Below are positions 1-6,085 of a DNA stretch of 25,027 bases, piece after piece (the first letter of the stretch is position 1; each line of letters opens with the position of its first letter). The position numbers were made by a program, and so were the translations under genes. This DNA is from CALCCV01 sp964388665 (GTDB lineage: Bacteria > Bdellovibrionota > Bdellovibrionia > Bdellovibrionales > Bdellovibrionaceae): contig CAYMBJ010000059.1 in the NCBI GenBank assembly GCA_964388665.1, positions 1 through 25,027 on the forward strand, in the 5' to 3' direction. The notes beneath the pieces are model-generated. The model saw only the letters and a program-made list of their open reading frames with translations. It had not been told where the DNA came from and did not search any database.

Positions 1-61
1 GTCATACTAGCACCCTAATGTTGTTTGCTCAAAAAAGTGAGTTGGAGCGCTTACGTTTTTA

Positions 62-1009
62 ATGAACTCAATGATTGAGGAAGCAATTACTTCGGCAATT
101 TATGAAGGTGCGAATAGCACGAGAGCTCAAGCGCAGGAGCTGATAGCTTCAGGCGAAACGCCAAAGAATAAAGACGAATGGATGCTATTGAATAACTACA
201 AGGCAATGGGATTTATTAAACAGCATCGAGAAAAAGAAATCACTCATGCCTTCATTAAAGAAATTCATCAAATTGTAACTAGAAACACCCTGGAGGGCGA
301 TGATGCTAATGACTCGGGAATCTTCAGAGATGACAGAGTCTATGTTAGGTCTGCTTCGAGCGAGATTAGGCACGAGGGTATAGATTTCAATCTGATTGAA
401 GCTGCCATTGATGAAGTTGTTGAGTTGACGACTAGGAACCAGAGGTATTTTCCAAAAGTAATCAGGGGAGTGCTACTTCATTGCTTCATAGCGTATATCC
501 ATCCATTTTTTGATGGAAATGGTAGAACTGCTAGGGCTTTATTTTATTTCAAAGCGATGAAAAACAATCTGCAGTTTGTAGAGCTGTTATCTTTATCAGC
601 CTACCTTAAGAATCACAGCAGTCAGTATGAAAAATCATTTGATAAGGTGATTGAGAATGACCTAGATATTACATACTTTATTGACTTTAATTTAGACGCT
701 CTCTTGCATGCGATCACTGCTGTGGATAAAAAAGTGGATTATCTCCTGAGAATAACAGCACTAAGGGAACACCTTAAAATTTCGCACAATCAGATCGGAC
801 TATTGCAGCGCCTGGCTCTCAACAAGTTTAGAAAAATCAGCATCGAAGAGTATGCAGAAAAAATAGATATGTCGAGGGAGATTGCAAGACAAGAACTCAA
901 GCAGCTGTTGAGTTTAAACCTTCTTACGGAAAAAAAGGAGAGTAAAAAATTTGTATATCAGGTAAAGAAAGAAGAATTGGATAAACGTTTATTAGATGCC
1001 AGCAAATGA
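62..1009 (+). CDS. Fic-domain protein (probable AMP transferase) with N-terminal inhibitory motif and C-terminal winged helix
   Basis: 315 aa. The Fic active-site motif HPFFDGNGRTAR is complete at residues 147-158; His147 is the expected catalytic base and the DGNGR loop binds nucleotide phosphates. Near the N-terminus, SAIYEG (residues 11-16) fits the (S/T)xxxE(G/N) autoinhibitory helix of class II Fic proteins, so Glu15 probably restrains activity. Residues about 230-310 look like a winged-helix domain, common in this family. Fic proteins usually transfer AMP from ATP to Ser/Thr/Tyr of a target protein; no target can be read here. Related proteins normally carry a further N-terminal stretch before the inhibitory helix. 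Here ATG 62 is the first possible start after an in-frame TGA at 38-40, and the nearest GGAG (44-47) is 14 nt away, so the N-terminus may be truncated or frameshifted. The family call is secure; the start is not. Confidence 0.88.
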   Translation: MNSMIEEAITSAIYEGANSTRAQAQELIASGETPKNKDEWMLLNNYKAMGFIKQHREKEITHAFIKEIHQIVTRNTLEGDDANDSGIFRDDRVYVRSASSEIRHEGIDFNLIEAAIDEVVELTTRNQRYFPKVIRGVLLHCFIAYIHPFFDGNGRTARALFYFKAMKNNLQFVELLSLSAYLKNHSSQYEKSFDKVIENDLDITYFIDFNLDALLHAITAVDKKVDYLLRITALREHLKISHNQIGLLQRLALNKFRKISIEEYAEKIDMSREIARQELKQLLSLNLLTEKKESKKFVYQVKKEELDKRLLDASK

Positions 1010-1017
1010 TAAATTAT

Positions 1018-1061
1018 TAAGTAGCCCATAGGTCAATGTGAGTTTGCCTATGGGCTACTTA
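1018..1061. terminator. Long perfect hairpin, probable bidirectional terminator
   Basis: A perfect inverted repeat has arms at 1018-1032 and 1047-1061 (core AGTAGCCCATAGG / CCTATGGGCTACT) and a 14-nt loop. It lies just after the Fic stop codon, between two convergent genes, where a shared terminator would sit. The run of U after the stem is poor on both strands, so it may instead act as an mRNA-stabilising stem or be a relic of an insertion end. Confidence 0.5.
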
Positions 1062-1138
1062 GTGAATCGCTGAGCGTGCTATTTGGAATAGTTGAATACT
1101 ATCGAATCAATGGGTGCTTTGCTCATCGTCTGGAGGGC

Positions 1139-1636
1139 TTACCTCTTGCATATTGCCTTTAATTTGGCGACGATCCCTGCGGACATTTTCTCTCTTTGGC
1201 CCTTTGGCGGAAACTCGCCTGGGCCCCAAGCGCCGCGCAACTTGCCAGACGAAACTTTGTCAACGGGAACCGTTGTGTACTTCCAATCACCTGATCTTGT
1301 TTGCATTCTCTGTATTGTATACAGAGAGCCACTGACTTCTCCGGTGGCATTGCAGACACCCCAGGCATCACACAAATAGTCAGCAAAGTTGGAGTCGACG
1401 CGTTGGGTATAATAATTGAGTGTCGCATAGTAGGCGCCGGTCAGGTCTACCCTTGTGTCCCGGTACAGATATTCAATGTGCTCGACTACTTGCACGTTAA
1501 ATCCTTGCTGTCGGAGTTCCATCTGAAGTGCCGAATCAACCAAAGGCACAATAATCTCATCACAGGGATTCTGGGCCTGAGAAACAAACGGAAAAAACAA
1601 GATGCAGGAAAGACATGACTTTATCAAAAAATTCAT
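1139..1636 (-). CDS. Small secreted Cys-containing protein, unknown function
   Basis: 165 aa. Residues 1-21 form a signal peptide: a Lys, a hydrophobic core (LSCILFFPFV), then SQA, with likely cleavage near Ala21. The mature part of about 144 aa holds four Cys (in PCDEI, LCDAW, VCNAT and AICKR), suggesting two disulfides in the periplasm or outside the cell. Tyr residues are frequent around 55-80 (EYLYRD, AYYATLNYY). I do not recognise a family. The start is well supported: AAAGGAG lies about 8 nt upstream of the ATG and a good sigma-70-type promoter lies just beyond it. It converges with the Fic gene across a hairpin and is probably monocistronic. Confidence 0.78.
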   Translation of the reverse strand: MNFLIKSCLSCILFFPFVSQAQNPCDEIIVPLVDSALQMELRQQGFNVQVVEHIEYLYRDTRVDLTGAYYATLNYYTQRVDSNFADYLCDAWGVCNATGEVSGSLYTIQRMQTRSGDWKYTTVPVDKVSSGKLRGAWGPGEFPPKGQREKMSAGIVAKLKAICKR

Positions 1637-1659
1637 AAATAGCTCCTTTTATAGTTCAG

Positions 1660-1687
1660 ATTATAGTTCAGACATTTTTCATCACAA
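1660..1687 (-). promoter_or_regulatory. Sigma-70-like promoter of the small secreted protein gene
   Basis: Read on the minus strand, TTGTGA (1682-1687) and a consensus TATAAT (1660-1665) are separated by 16 nt. The -10 box overlaps an 11-bp direct repeat (TCTGAACTATA, at 1662-1672 and 1650-1660), which could be an operator or chance. The implied 5' leader is very short and ends in the AAAGGAG ribosome site. Confidence 0.55.
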
Positions 1688-1878
1688 CAATCGTGACTGA
1701 TTAAATATAGTGCCGTTTGTGGCTAGGGTACAGTTACATGAGGTTACATTGTGATGCTGAACACGACGAAACTAGTGTAACAAGCTTGTGTAAATACTTT
1801 AGACACCTTCGAACATGAGTAGGCTCCTCGAAATTCTGGAATTCACTGGAGCTCACTGGAAGGCCGACCACTAAAAAA

Positions 1879-2979
1879 TCACAGTGGCATGGAGAGGCGC
1901 ACTTCGGTGCCGCGCTTGAGGCCGGGCGGGGGGCTTGCGAGCTTCACATCACCGCGGTGCAAGTGGGCGATTTCCTTAACCACAGCTAGACCCAAGCCTG
2001 TGGACTTGGTGAGTTGGGGATTTTGCGACACGGGATTTTGCTGCAGATGCTGATGGTGATGCTGCTGGCGATGTTGATGGTGATGGTGCTGCTGTATTTG
2101 ATTCGGGCGAGGGAGCGCGTAGTATTTTTTAAAAACAAAGGGCAGTGCAAAATCGGGGACTCCTGCACCCTGATCGCGAACGATGAATTCGATCTTGCCC
2201 TTCTTCTCTTTTACAAAGAGTTCTATGGTGGAGTGCTCGTCAGAAAATTCGATGGCGTTGTTGAGTAAGTGAATCAGGGCCTGTTCGATGAGTTTGATTT
2301 CGCCCTCCACTTGGCAATAGTCAGGCGCGGTGATCTTGAGTTCCATGCGCTCGCGCTTTACGCGCGAATCAAAATGATTAGAAATCCGCTTTAAGAGATC
2401 ATCCAAGTTAAAGTGTGTCCTGTGATTGAGCTGGCGCCGCGCTTCGAGTTTGATAAGAGAGTGGGTTTCGTTCAAAAGTTGGCTCATCCTATCCACATGT
2501 AGCTGAATCACTTGGCTCAGTTCTCTGCGACGATCCAGTGGTGGATCGATCGCCAAAATATTGGAGCTGGTGCTGATCTCGGCCAGAGGTGCTTTGAGTT
2601 CGGTGATCAGACCACCCAAAAATTCCTCGCGCTTGGATTTGAGCTCGAGGGCTTCTTTCATCTGTTCCAACGCGCTCGCCAGAGCCTGCCACTCGGCGGT
2701 GGCAAATTTGGGTGCGCTCAAACGCTGACCCTTTGTTACCCCTTGGGCAAAGTCGGCAATTTTGGTTATGGGGCGGGCAAACCAAAAGTGCATAGCAACA
2801 CCAAAGATCAGGCACAAAAACGCAAAGCATGCCACCAACCAAGGCAGCGCCTGAAGGAACTGCGCAAACTCCATTGTGGGTCTCTCATAAGCGATAAAGT
2901 TAAAAATAAAAGCCCCGGCACCCAACGAAGCGGCCACTGTTGCCACTAATGCCGTCAAAAATTTAAACTTAAAACTCAT
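1879..2979 (-). CDS. Membrane histidine-kinase-like protein lacking the phosphoacceptor His
   Basis: 366 aa. Two membrane segments (about 7-29 and 46-67) flank a very short external loop; a HAMP-like stretch follows (about 68-120), then a HisKA-like helix pair (120-180) and an HATPase_c domain (about 225-366). The ATP-binding boxes are present: N box LLNNAIEFSD (238-247), G1 DQGAGVP (269-275), G2 TGLGLAVVKEI (327-337). In the H box, where HELRTPL is expected, the sequence is TELKAPL (126-132), so Thr126 (codon ACC) replaces the phosphorylated His. Between G1 and G2, in the ATP-lid region, lies a His/Gln-rich tract (294-315). No response regulator is adjacent. The start has GGAGGT 6 nt upstream. 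It may be a pseudokinase, an inhibitor or scaffold of another kinase, or a decayed gene. The fold is clear; the activity is doubtful. Confidence 0.85.
   Translation of the reverse strand: MSFKFKFLTALVATVAASLGAGAFIFNFIAYERPTMEFAQFLQALPWLVACFAFLCLIFGVAMHFWFARPITKIADFAQGVTKGQRLSAPKFATAEWQALASALEQMKEALELKSKREEFLGGLITELKAPLAEISTSSNILAIDPPLDRRRELSQVIQLHVDRMSQLLNETHSLIKLEARRQLNHRTHFNLDDLLKRISNHFDSRVKRERMELKITAPDYCQVEGEIKLIEQALIHLLNNAIEFSDEHSTIELFVKEKKGKIEFIVRDQGAGVPDFALPFVFKKYYALPRPNQIQQHHHHQHRQQHHHQHLQQNPVSQNPQLTKSTGLGLAVVKEIAHLHRGDVKLASPPPGLKRGTEVRLSMPL
2035..2100 (-). repeat. CAT/CAC/CAG triplet tract coding for a His/Gln-rich insert
   Basis: Imperfect trinucleotide repeat DNA within the histidine-kinase-like gene, coding residues 294-315 (runs of His and Gln). 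It keeps the reading frame and sits in the ATP-lid loop between the G1 and G2 boxes, a place where kinases tolerate length variation. Confidence 0.75.
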
Positions 2980-3186
2980 GTGCAGACCTCCGTTATCAGG
3001 AGGATACTTTTGATCTGGTGGTTTTGTAAAAGAAGTTGTGACTTTATAGCAAGAAAATCACATTCAATTCATCATTCGGGACAGCAATTTACCTGTTTTG
3101 CGGAAATTTTATTGATCCCACCGCCTCTTCTGATCAATATTGGGTCACTTAATGTTAAGCTCTACTATCTAAGTCACTGCTGAAAA

Positions 3187-3222
3187 GATGAGATGAGATG
3201 AGATGATGAGATGATGAGATGA
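3187..3222 (+). repeat. GATGA pentanucleotide array just before a start codon
   Basis: The stretch reads (GATGA)x4, TGA, GATGA, TGA, GATGA. It ends 10 nt before ATG 3233, replacing the region where the Shine-Dalgarno sequence should be. Each unit offers GAG-like pairing, and ATG AGA TGA minimal start-stop pairs recur. Copy-number change would alter spacing and initiation, so it could act as an expression switch. Confidence 0.8.
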
Positions 3223-3232
3223 GAAAGACGCG

Positions 3233-4243
3233 ATGAAAAACAAGCTCAAATCCATAGCCAAAATTAGCTTAGCTGTTGCTATCGTGTTTTTTATGATCAA
3301 GCAGGGCGCGCTGGACTTGCATGAGTTGACGACTCTTTTTGTGCCGAGTGTTTTTTTGATCTGCTGCCTCTTTATGACCGGCACCATGTTGCTCACAGCA
3401 CTTCGCTTTCAGATTCTGCTGGTGGCCGAAGACCTCAAGTTGAGTTTTTGGGAAGCCTTGCAACTGACTCTGATTGGTAACTTTTTTAACTTTGCAATCG
3501 TAGGTGGCGTGGGCGGCGATTTGGTTAAGGGCTATCTGGTGACCAAAAAATTTTCGCATGCAAAAATGGCCTCGGCACTGTGTGTGCTTATGGACCGCGT
3601 GATTGGGCTGTTCACGATGGTCATCATGGCCTTTGGCGTGATGCTTTTTGATTTTGAGCGCGTCTGGCGCAATCCGCAGCTCAAGGCCTTTTTTGTAATT
3701 TTGAGTGTGATCTTTGCCATCTTTGTCGTGTTTTTGTGCTTTGCCTTTTCCAATCGTCTCAAGCGCGCGCCCATTGTTTTTTGGCTGATCGATAGATTGC
3801 CCTTTTCACAAAAGATCAAAAGTCTCTACGATGCGATCATGGCCTACGGCGATCGCAAGGTGGAGTTTTTTAAAGCGATGGCCACAGGGCTTGGTGCGCA
3901 GATGTGTAGCATTTTCTTGCTTTACTTTGTTGGTCATAGCTTGGGTTTTAGTGATGTGAGCCTGATGACGTTCTTTATTGTTGCGCCACTGGGTTTTATG
4001 GCCATTGCCGTACCCATATCGCCGGCGGGGCTCGGTGTGGGGCAGGCGGCATTTTATTATCTGTTCAACCTCTACCTTGGCAGAACCACCAACTTGGGTT
4101 CAAACGCCATCACGGCCTTTCAGTTCTTTTCTCTCGTAGCGGGACTCGTTGGTGGAGTCATCTATTTGCGCTACAAGCACGAAAAGGGTAACGAGGGAGG
4201 AGTCGATATTGAAAAAATCAACGCCAAGGGTGCTGGTATTTGA
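3233..4243 (+). CDS. Lysylphosphatidylglycerol synthase TM-region/flippase-like membrane protein
   Basis: 336 aa and almost wholly hydrophobic, with about eight membrane helices. It has the pattern of the LPG_synthase_TM (UPF0104) family: a GGVGGDLVKGYLVTKKF stretch (about 89-105) followed by a conserved DRVIGLF segment (about 121-127), and a late SPAGLGVGQAAFYYL segment. Members without a synthase domain are often found in glycan clusters and are thought to move lipid-linked sugars or other lipids across the inner membrane; the exact substrate is unknown. It is the first gene of the tight operon; an in-frame TGA at 3215-3217 fixes the start no earlier than about 3218, making ATG 3233 the natural choice. 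Translation starts directly after the GATGA array. Its 3' end overlaps the next gene by 35 nt. Confidence 0.85.
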   Translation: MKNKLKSIAKISLAVAIVFFMIKQGALDLHELTTLFVPSVFLICCLFMTGTMLLTALRFQILLVAEDLKLSFWEALQLTLIGNFFNFAIVGGVGGDLVKGYLVTKKFSHAKMASALCVLMDRVIGLFTMVIMAFGVMLFDFERVWRNPQLKAFFVILSVIFAIFVVFLCFAFSNRLKRAPIVFWLIDRLPFSQKIKSLYDAIMAYGDRKVEFFKAMATGLGAQMCSIFLLYFVGHSLGFSDVSLMTFFIVAPLGFMAIAVPISPAGLGVGQAAFYYLFNLYLGRTTNLGSNAITAFQFFSLVAGLVGGVIYLRYKHEKGNEGGVDIEKINAKGAGI

Positions 4244-5075
4244 TCTTGATGACACCCTGATCCCTTCATCGCGCATCTATGAGCAGGCCTACGAGGCATT
4301 GGGTCTGTTGCGCGCGCCCGCAGATGTGCACTTTGCTCAAGCCAAACAAAATGTAAAGGCGCAGTTGCCGCCCCTCCACACCGCCGCTCGCAATCGGCTG
4401 CTGTATTTTAAAAAATATCTAGAGCTGCAAAATCAATTCACCACCAGTCAGGTGTTCAGTTTGATGGACCGCTACGAAAAGGAGATCTTCTCTCGCACCA
4501 AGGAGGCGTTTAACGCCGAGCGCGAAGAATTTTTCAAGCACCTCAAGAGCGAATATTTTATTTGCATTCTTACCAACGAAAATTTGCGGACACAGTTGAT
4601 CAAGTTGAGTGCCATTGATCCAAGGGGCGAGCTCTTTGACCTTGTGCTCACCTCCGAAGAGGTGGGTTTTGAAAAGCCCGCGCCCGAAATCTTTGCGGCG
4701 CTGGAGCGGGCAGTGCTCAGTAGCCCAAAATTCTTGGCGAGACACCCCACCGCAACCGTGTCTGCAGGCACTACAGGTGGCACCTCTGCAGACACCTCTG
4801 CAGCCACGGTCGCAGCTGCGACTACCAATGTCGGCGCCGGTGTCGGTGCCGATGCCACAACTGACGCTGCGACTGAGGCTGCGACTGACGCTCCGACTGA
4901 CGATGCAATCTCCTACACGATGATTGGTGATAGCCAAGAGCACGATGTGGTGCCGGCACTGGCCAGGGGTTGGCGGGCGATCTTGGCAACAGAGTATGTA
5001 GATAAAAAAAATCAAAATTATAAGGGTAATCAAGTTGATCGCATTGAGGATCTCACCTACATATTAAGTAAATGA
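4209..5075 (+). CDS. HAD-superfamily phosphatase with Ala/Thr-rich insert
   Basis: 288 aa from a TTG start. All four HAD motifs are visible: I, FDLDDTL (Asp12 nucleophile, Asp14); II, CILTNEN; III, FEKPAPEIF with the Lys; IV, MIGDSQEHD. This points to hydrolysis of a small phosphorylated metabolite, most likely a sugar or polyol phosphate given the neighbours. TTG 4209 is preferred because GGGAGGAG lies about 6 nt upstream and motif I then falls at residues 11-17, as usual; longer in-frame options have no comparable site. Between motifs III and IV lies a low-complexity block (residues 181-233) of Ala, Thr, Gly and Asp that normal family members lack. It overlaps the flippase-like gene by 35 nt and the aldolase gene by ATGA, so the three are probably translated together. 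The substrate is not readable. Confidence 0.85.
   Translation: MKKSTPRVLVFDLDDTLIPSSRIYEQAYEALGLLRAPADVHFAQAKQNVKAQLPPLHTAARNRLLYFKKYLELQNQFTTSQVFSLMDRYEKEIFSRTKEAFNAEREEFFKHLKSEYFICILTNENLRTQLIKLSAIDPRGELFDLVLTSEEVGFEKPAPEIFAALERAVLSSPKFLARHPTATVSAGTTGGTSADTSAATVAAATTNVGAGVGADATTDAATEAATDAPTDDAISYTMIGDSQEHDVVPALARGWRAILATEYVDKKNQNYKGNQVDRIEDLTYILSK
4749..4907 (+). repeat. In-frame low-complexity insert in the HAD gene
   Basis: About 159 nt with recurring 12-nt units, for example ACCTCTGCAGAC twice near 4781-4803 and GCGACTGAGGCT-type units near 4868-4900. It codes Ala/Thr/Gly/Asp-rich residues 181-233, between HAD motifs III and IV. Its length is a multiple of three. Confidence 0.75.
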
Positions 5076-6085
5076 ATTCATCAACTGCCTATGACCAAGA
5101 TCTGAGCAATCTATACCATCTGGCCAAACAGATCGGCAGACGTGCGCCCTTTTGGGTGCAAGGCGCTGGCGGCAATGTATCGGTCAAAGTCGCAGCGAGC
5201 GCAGACCATCCGCCATTGCTATTTATCAAAGCCAGCGGTTGCCGCCTGGATCAAATGAAGCCAGGTTATGGTGTTGCTGCCGTAGACCTTGCGCGCTTCA
5301 ACGCCGAGTTCACAGCGCTAGCTGCCGCCAGCACGGCAGAATCAGATCAGAGTGAGCAGCAGTATGCGCAGTTGCTTCAAGATGCGCGCGCGCAAAAGAT
5401 CAGCCAGAGCAAGCCCTCCATGGAAACCGGATTCCATGCGCTGTTGCCGCAAAAGTATGTGCTGCACTTTCACTCGCTGGCGGCGATAGAAATGGCGGCG
5501 CCACACAATCGCGCGCTGGCGGAAAAGATATTTGCGCAGCTGCAGATTTCTTATAAATTCATTGAGCTTTGCCAACCGGGGCTTGAGCTCACAAAAAAAA
5601 TAATTGTTGATCCCAATTGCACGGTCTATCTGTTGGCCTCTCATGGTGTTGTGATTCAAGGCAATGAGCCAGGGATTTTTGATTTGTGGGAGAAGCTCGA
5701 GCAATTGCAAATGGTCAGTGCCAATAGCTCTCTCGTTGTTTTTGCCAATGATGATTTTGCAAGCGCAGTTAACAAGCTCTTTGCAGAAAAGACAGAGATC
5801 GAATTCAACTGGCAGTGCCTCTTTCCCGATGCGGCCGTGTTTTCAGAAAAAATCCGCAAACTGCTGCCAAAGCCGAAGCTGGTGAAAAGTGACTTTGCCG
5901 CTGACAAAGAGGCTGACGCCAGTCAAGCCACCGAAAAGCGCAATCACTTAGAAATTGTGCTGGCCACTTTGATTCTGCAACAATTGGAAGTTCCTCTTCC
6001 GAACTTGAGTCCCGAGTACTGTGCCACGATCACGGGCCTGCCGACAGAAAAATTTCGCCAAGAGTTTGGCCAAGGAGCTTTGTGA
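5072..6085 (+). CDS. Class II aldolase/adducin-family enzyme
   Basis: 337 aa. The N-terminal two thirds match class II aldolases and epimerases (L-fuculose-1-phosphate aldolase, L-ribulose-5-phosphate 4-epimerase, RhaD-like domains): GAGGNVSVK (about 31-39, phosphate-binding loop), IKASG, catalytic Glu118 in PSMETGF, zinc ligands His132 and His134 (HFHS) and a third His191 in ASHGVVI. The active site therefore looks intact. The family cleaves, epimerises or dehydrates phosphorylated ketoses; which reaction occurs here cannot be read. Residues about 72-108 are an Ala/Ser/Gln-rich loop, and the roughly 120-residue C-terminal extension, including EFNWQCLFPDA, is longer than in simple aldolases. 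Its start overlaps the HAD stop as ATGA, and its stop overlaps the nucleotidyltransferase start as TGATG. Confidence 0.83.
   Translation: MNSSTAYDQDLSNLYHLAKQIGRRAPFWVQGAGGNVSVKVAASADHPPLLFIKASGCRLDQMKPGYGVAAVDLARFNAEFTALAAASTAESDQSEQQYAQLLQDARAQKISQSKPSMETGFHALLPQKYVLHFHSLAAIEMAAPHNRALAEKIFAQLQISYKFIELCQPGLELTKKIIVDPNCTVYLLASHGVVIQGNEPGIFDLWEKLEQLQMVSANSSLVVFANDDFASAVNKLFAEKTEIEFNWQCLFPDAAVFSEKIRKLLPKPKLVKSDFAADKEADASQATEKRNHLEIVLATLILQQLEVPLPNLSPEYCATITGLPTEKFRQEFGQGAL

Noticed and set aside
3111..3138. Inverted repeat ATTGATC / GATCAAT upstream of the operon
   Set aside because: Seven base pairs with a 14-nt loop, no U tract and no supporting promoter; chance is likely, though an operator is not excluded.
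4419..5033. Minus-strand open frames with Ser/Arg- or Ala-rich repeats opposite the HAD gene
   Set aside because: They are antisense readings of the low-complexity insert; the plus-strand frame has all four HAD motifs and a strong ribosome site.
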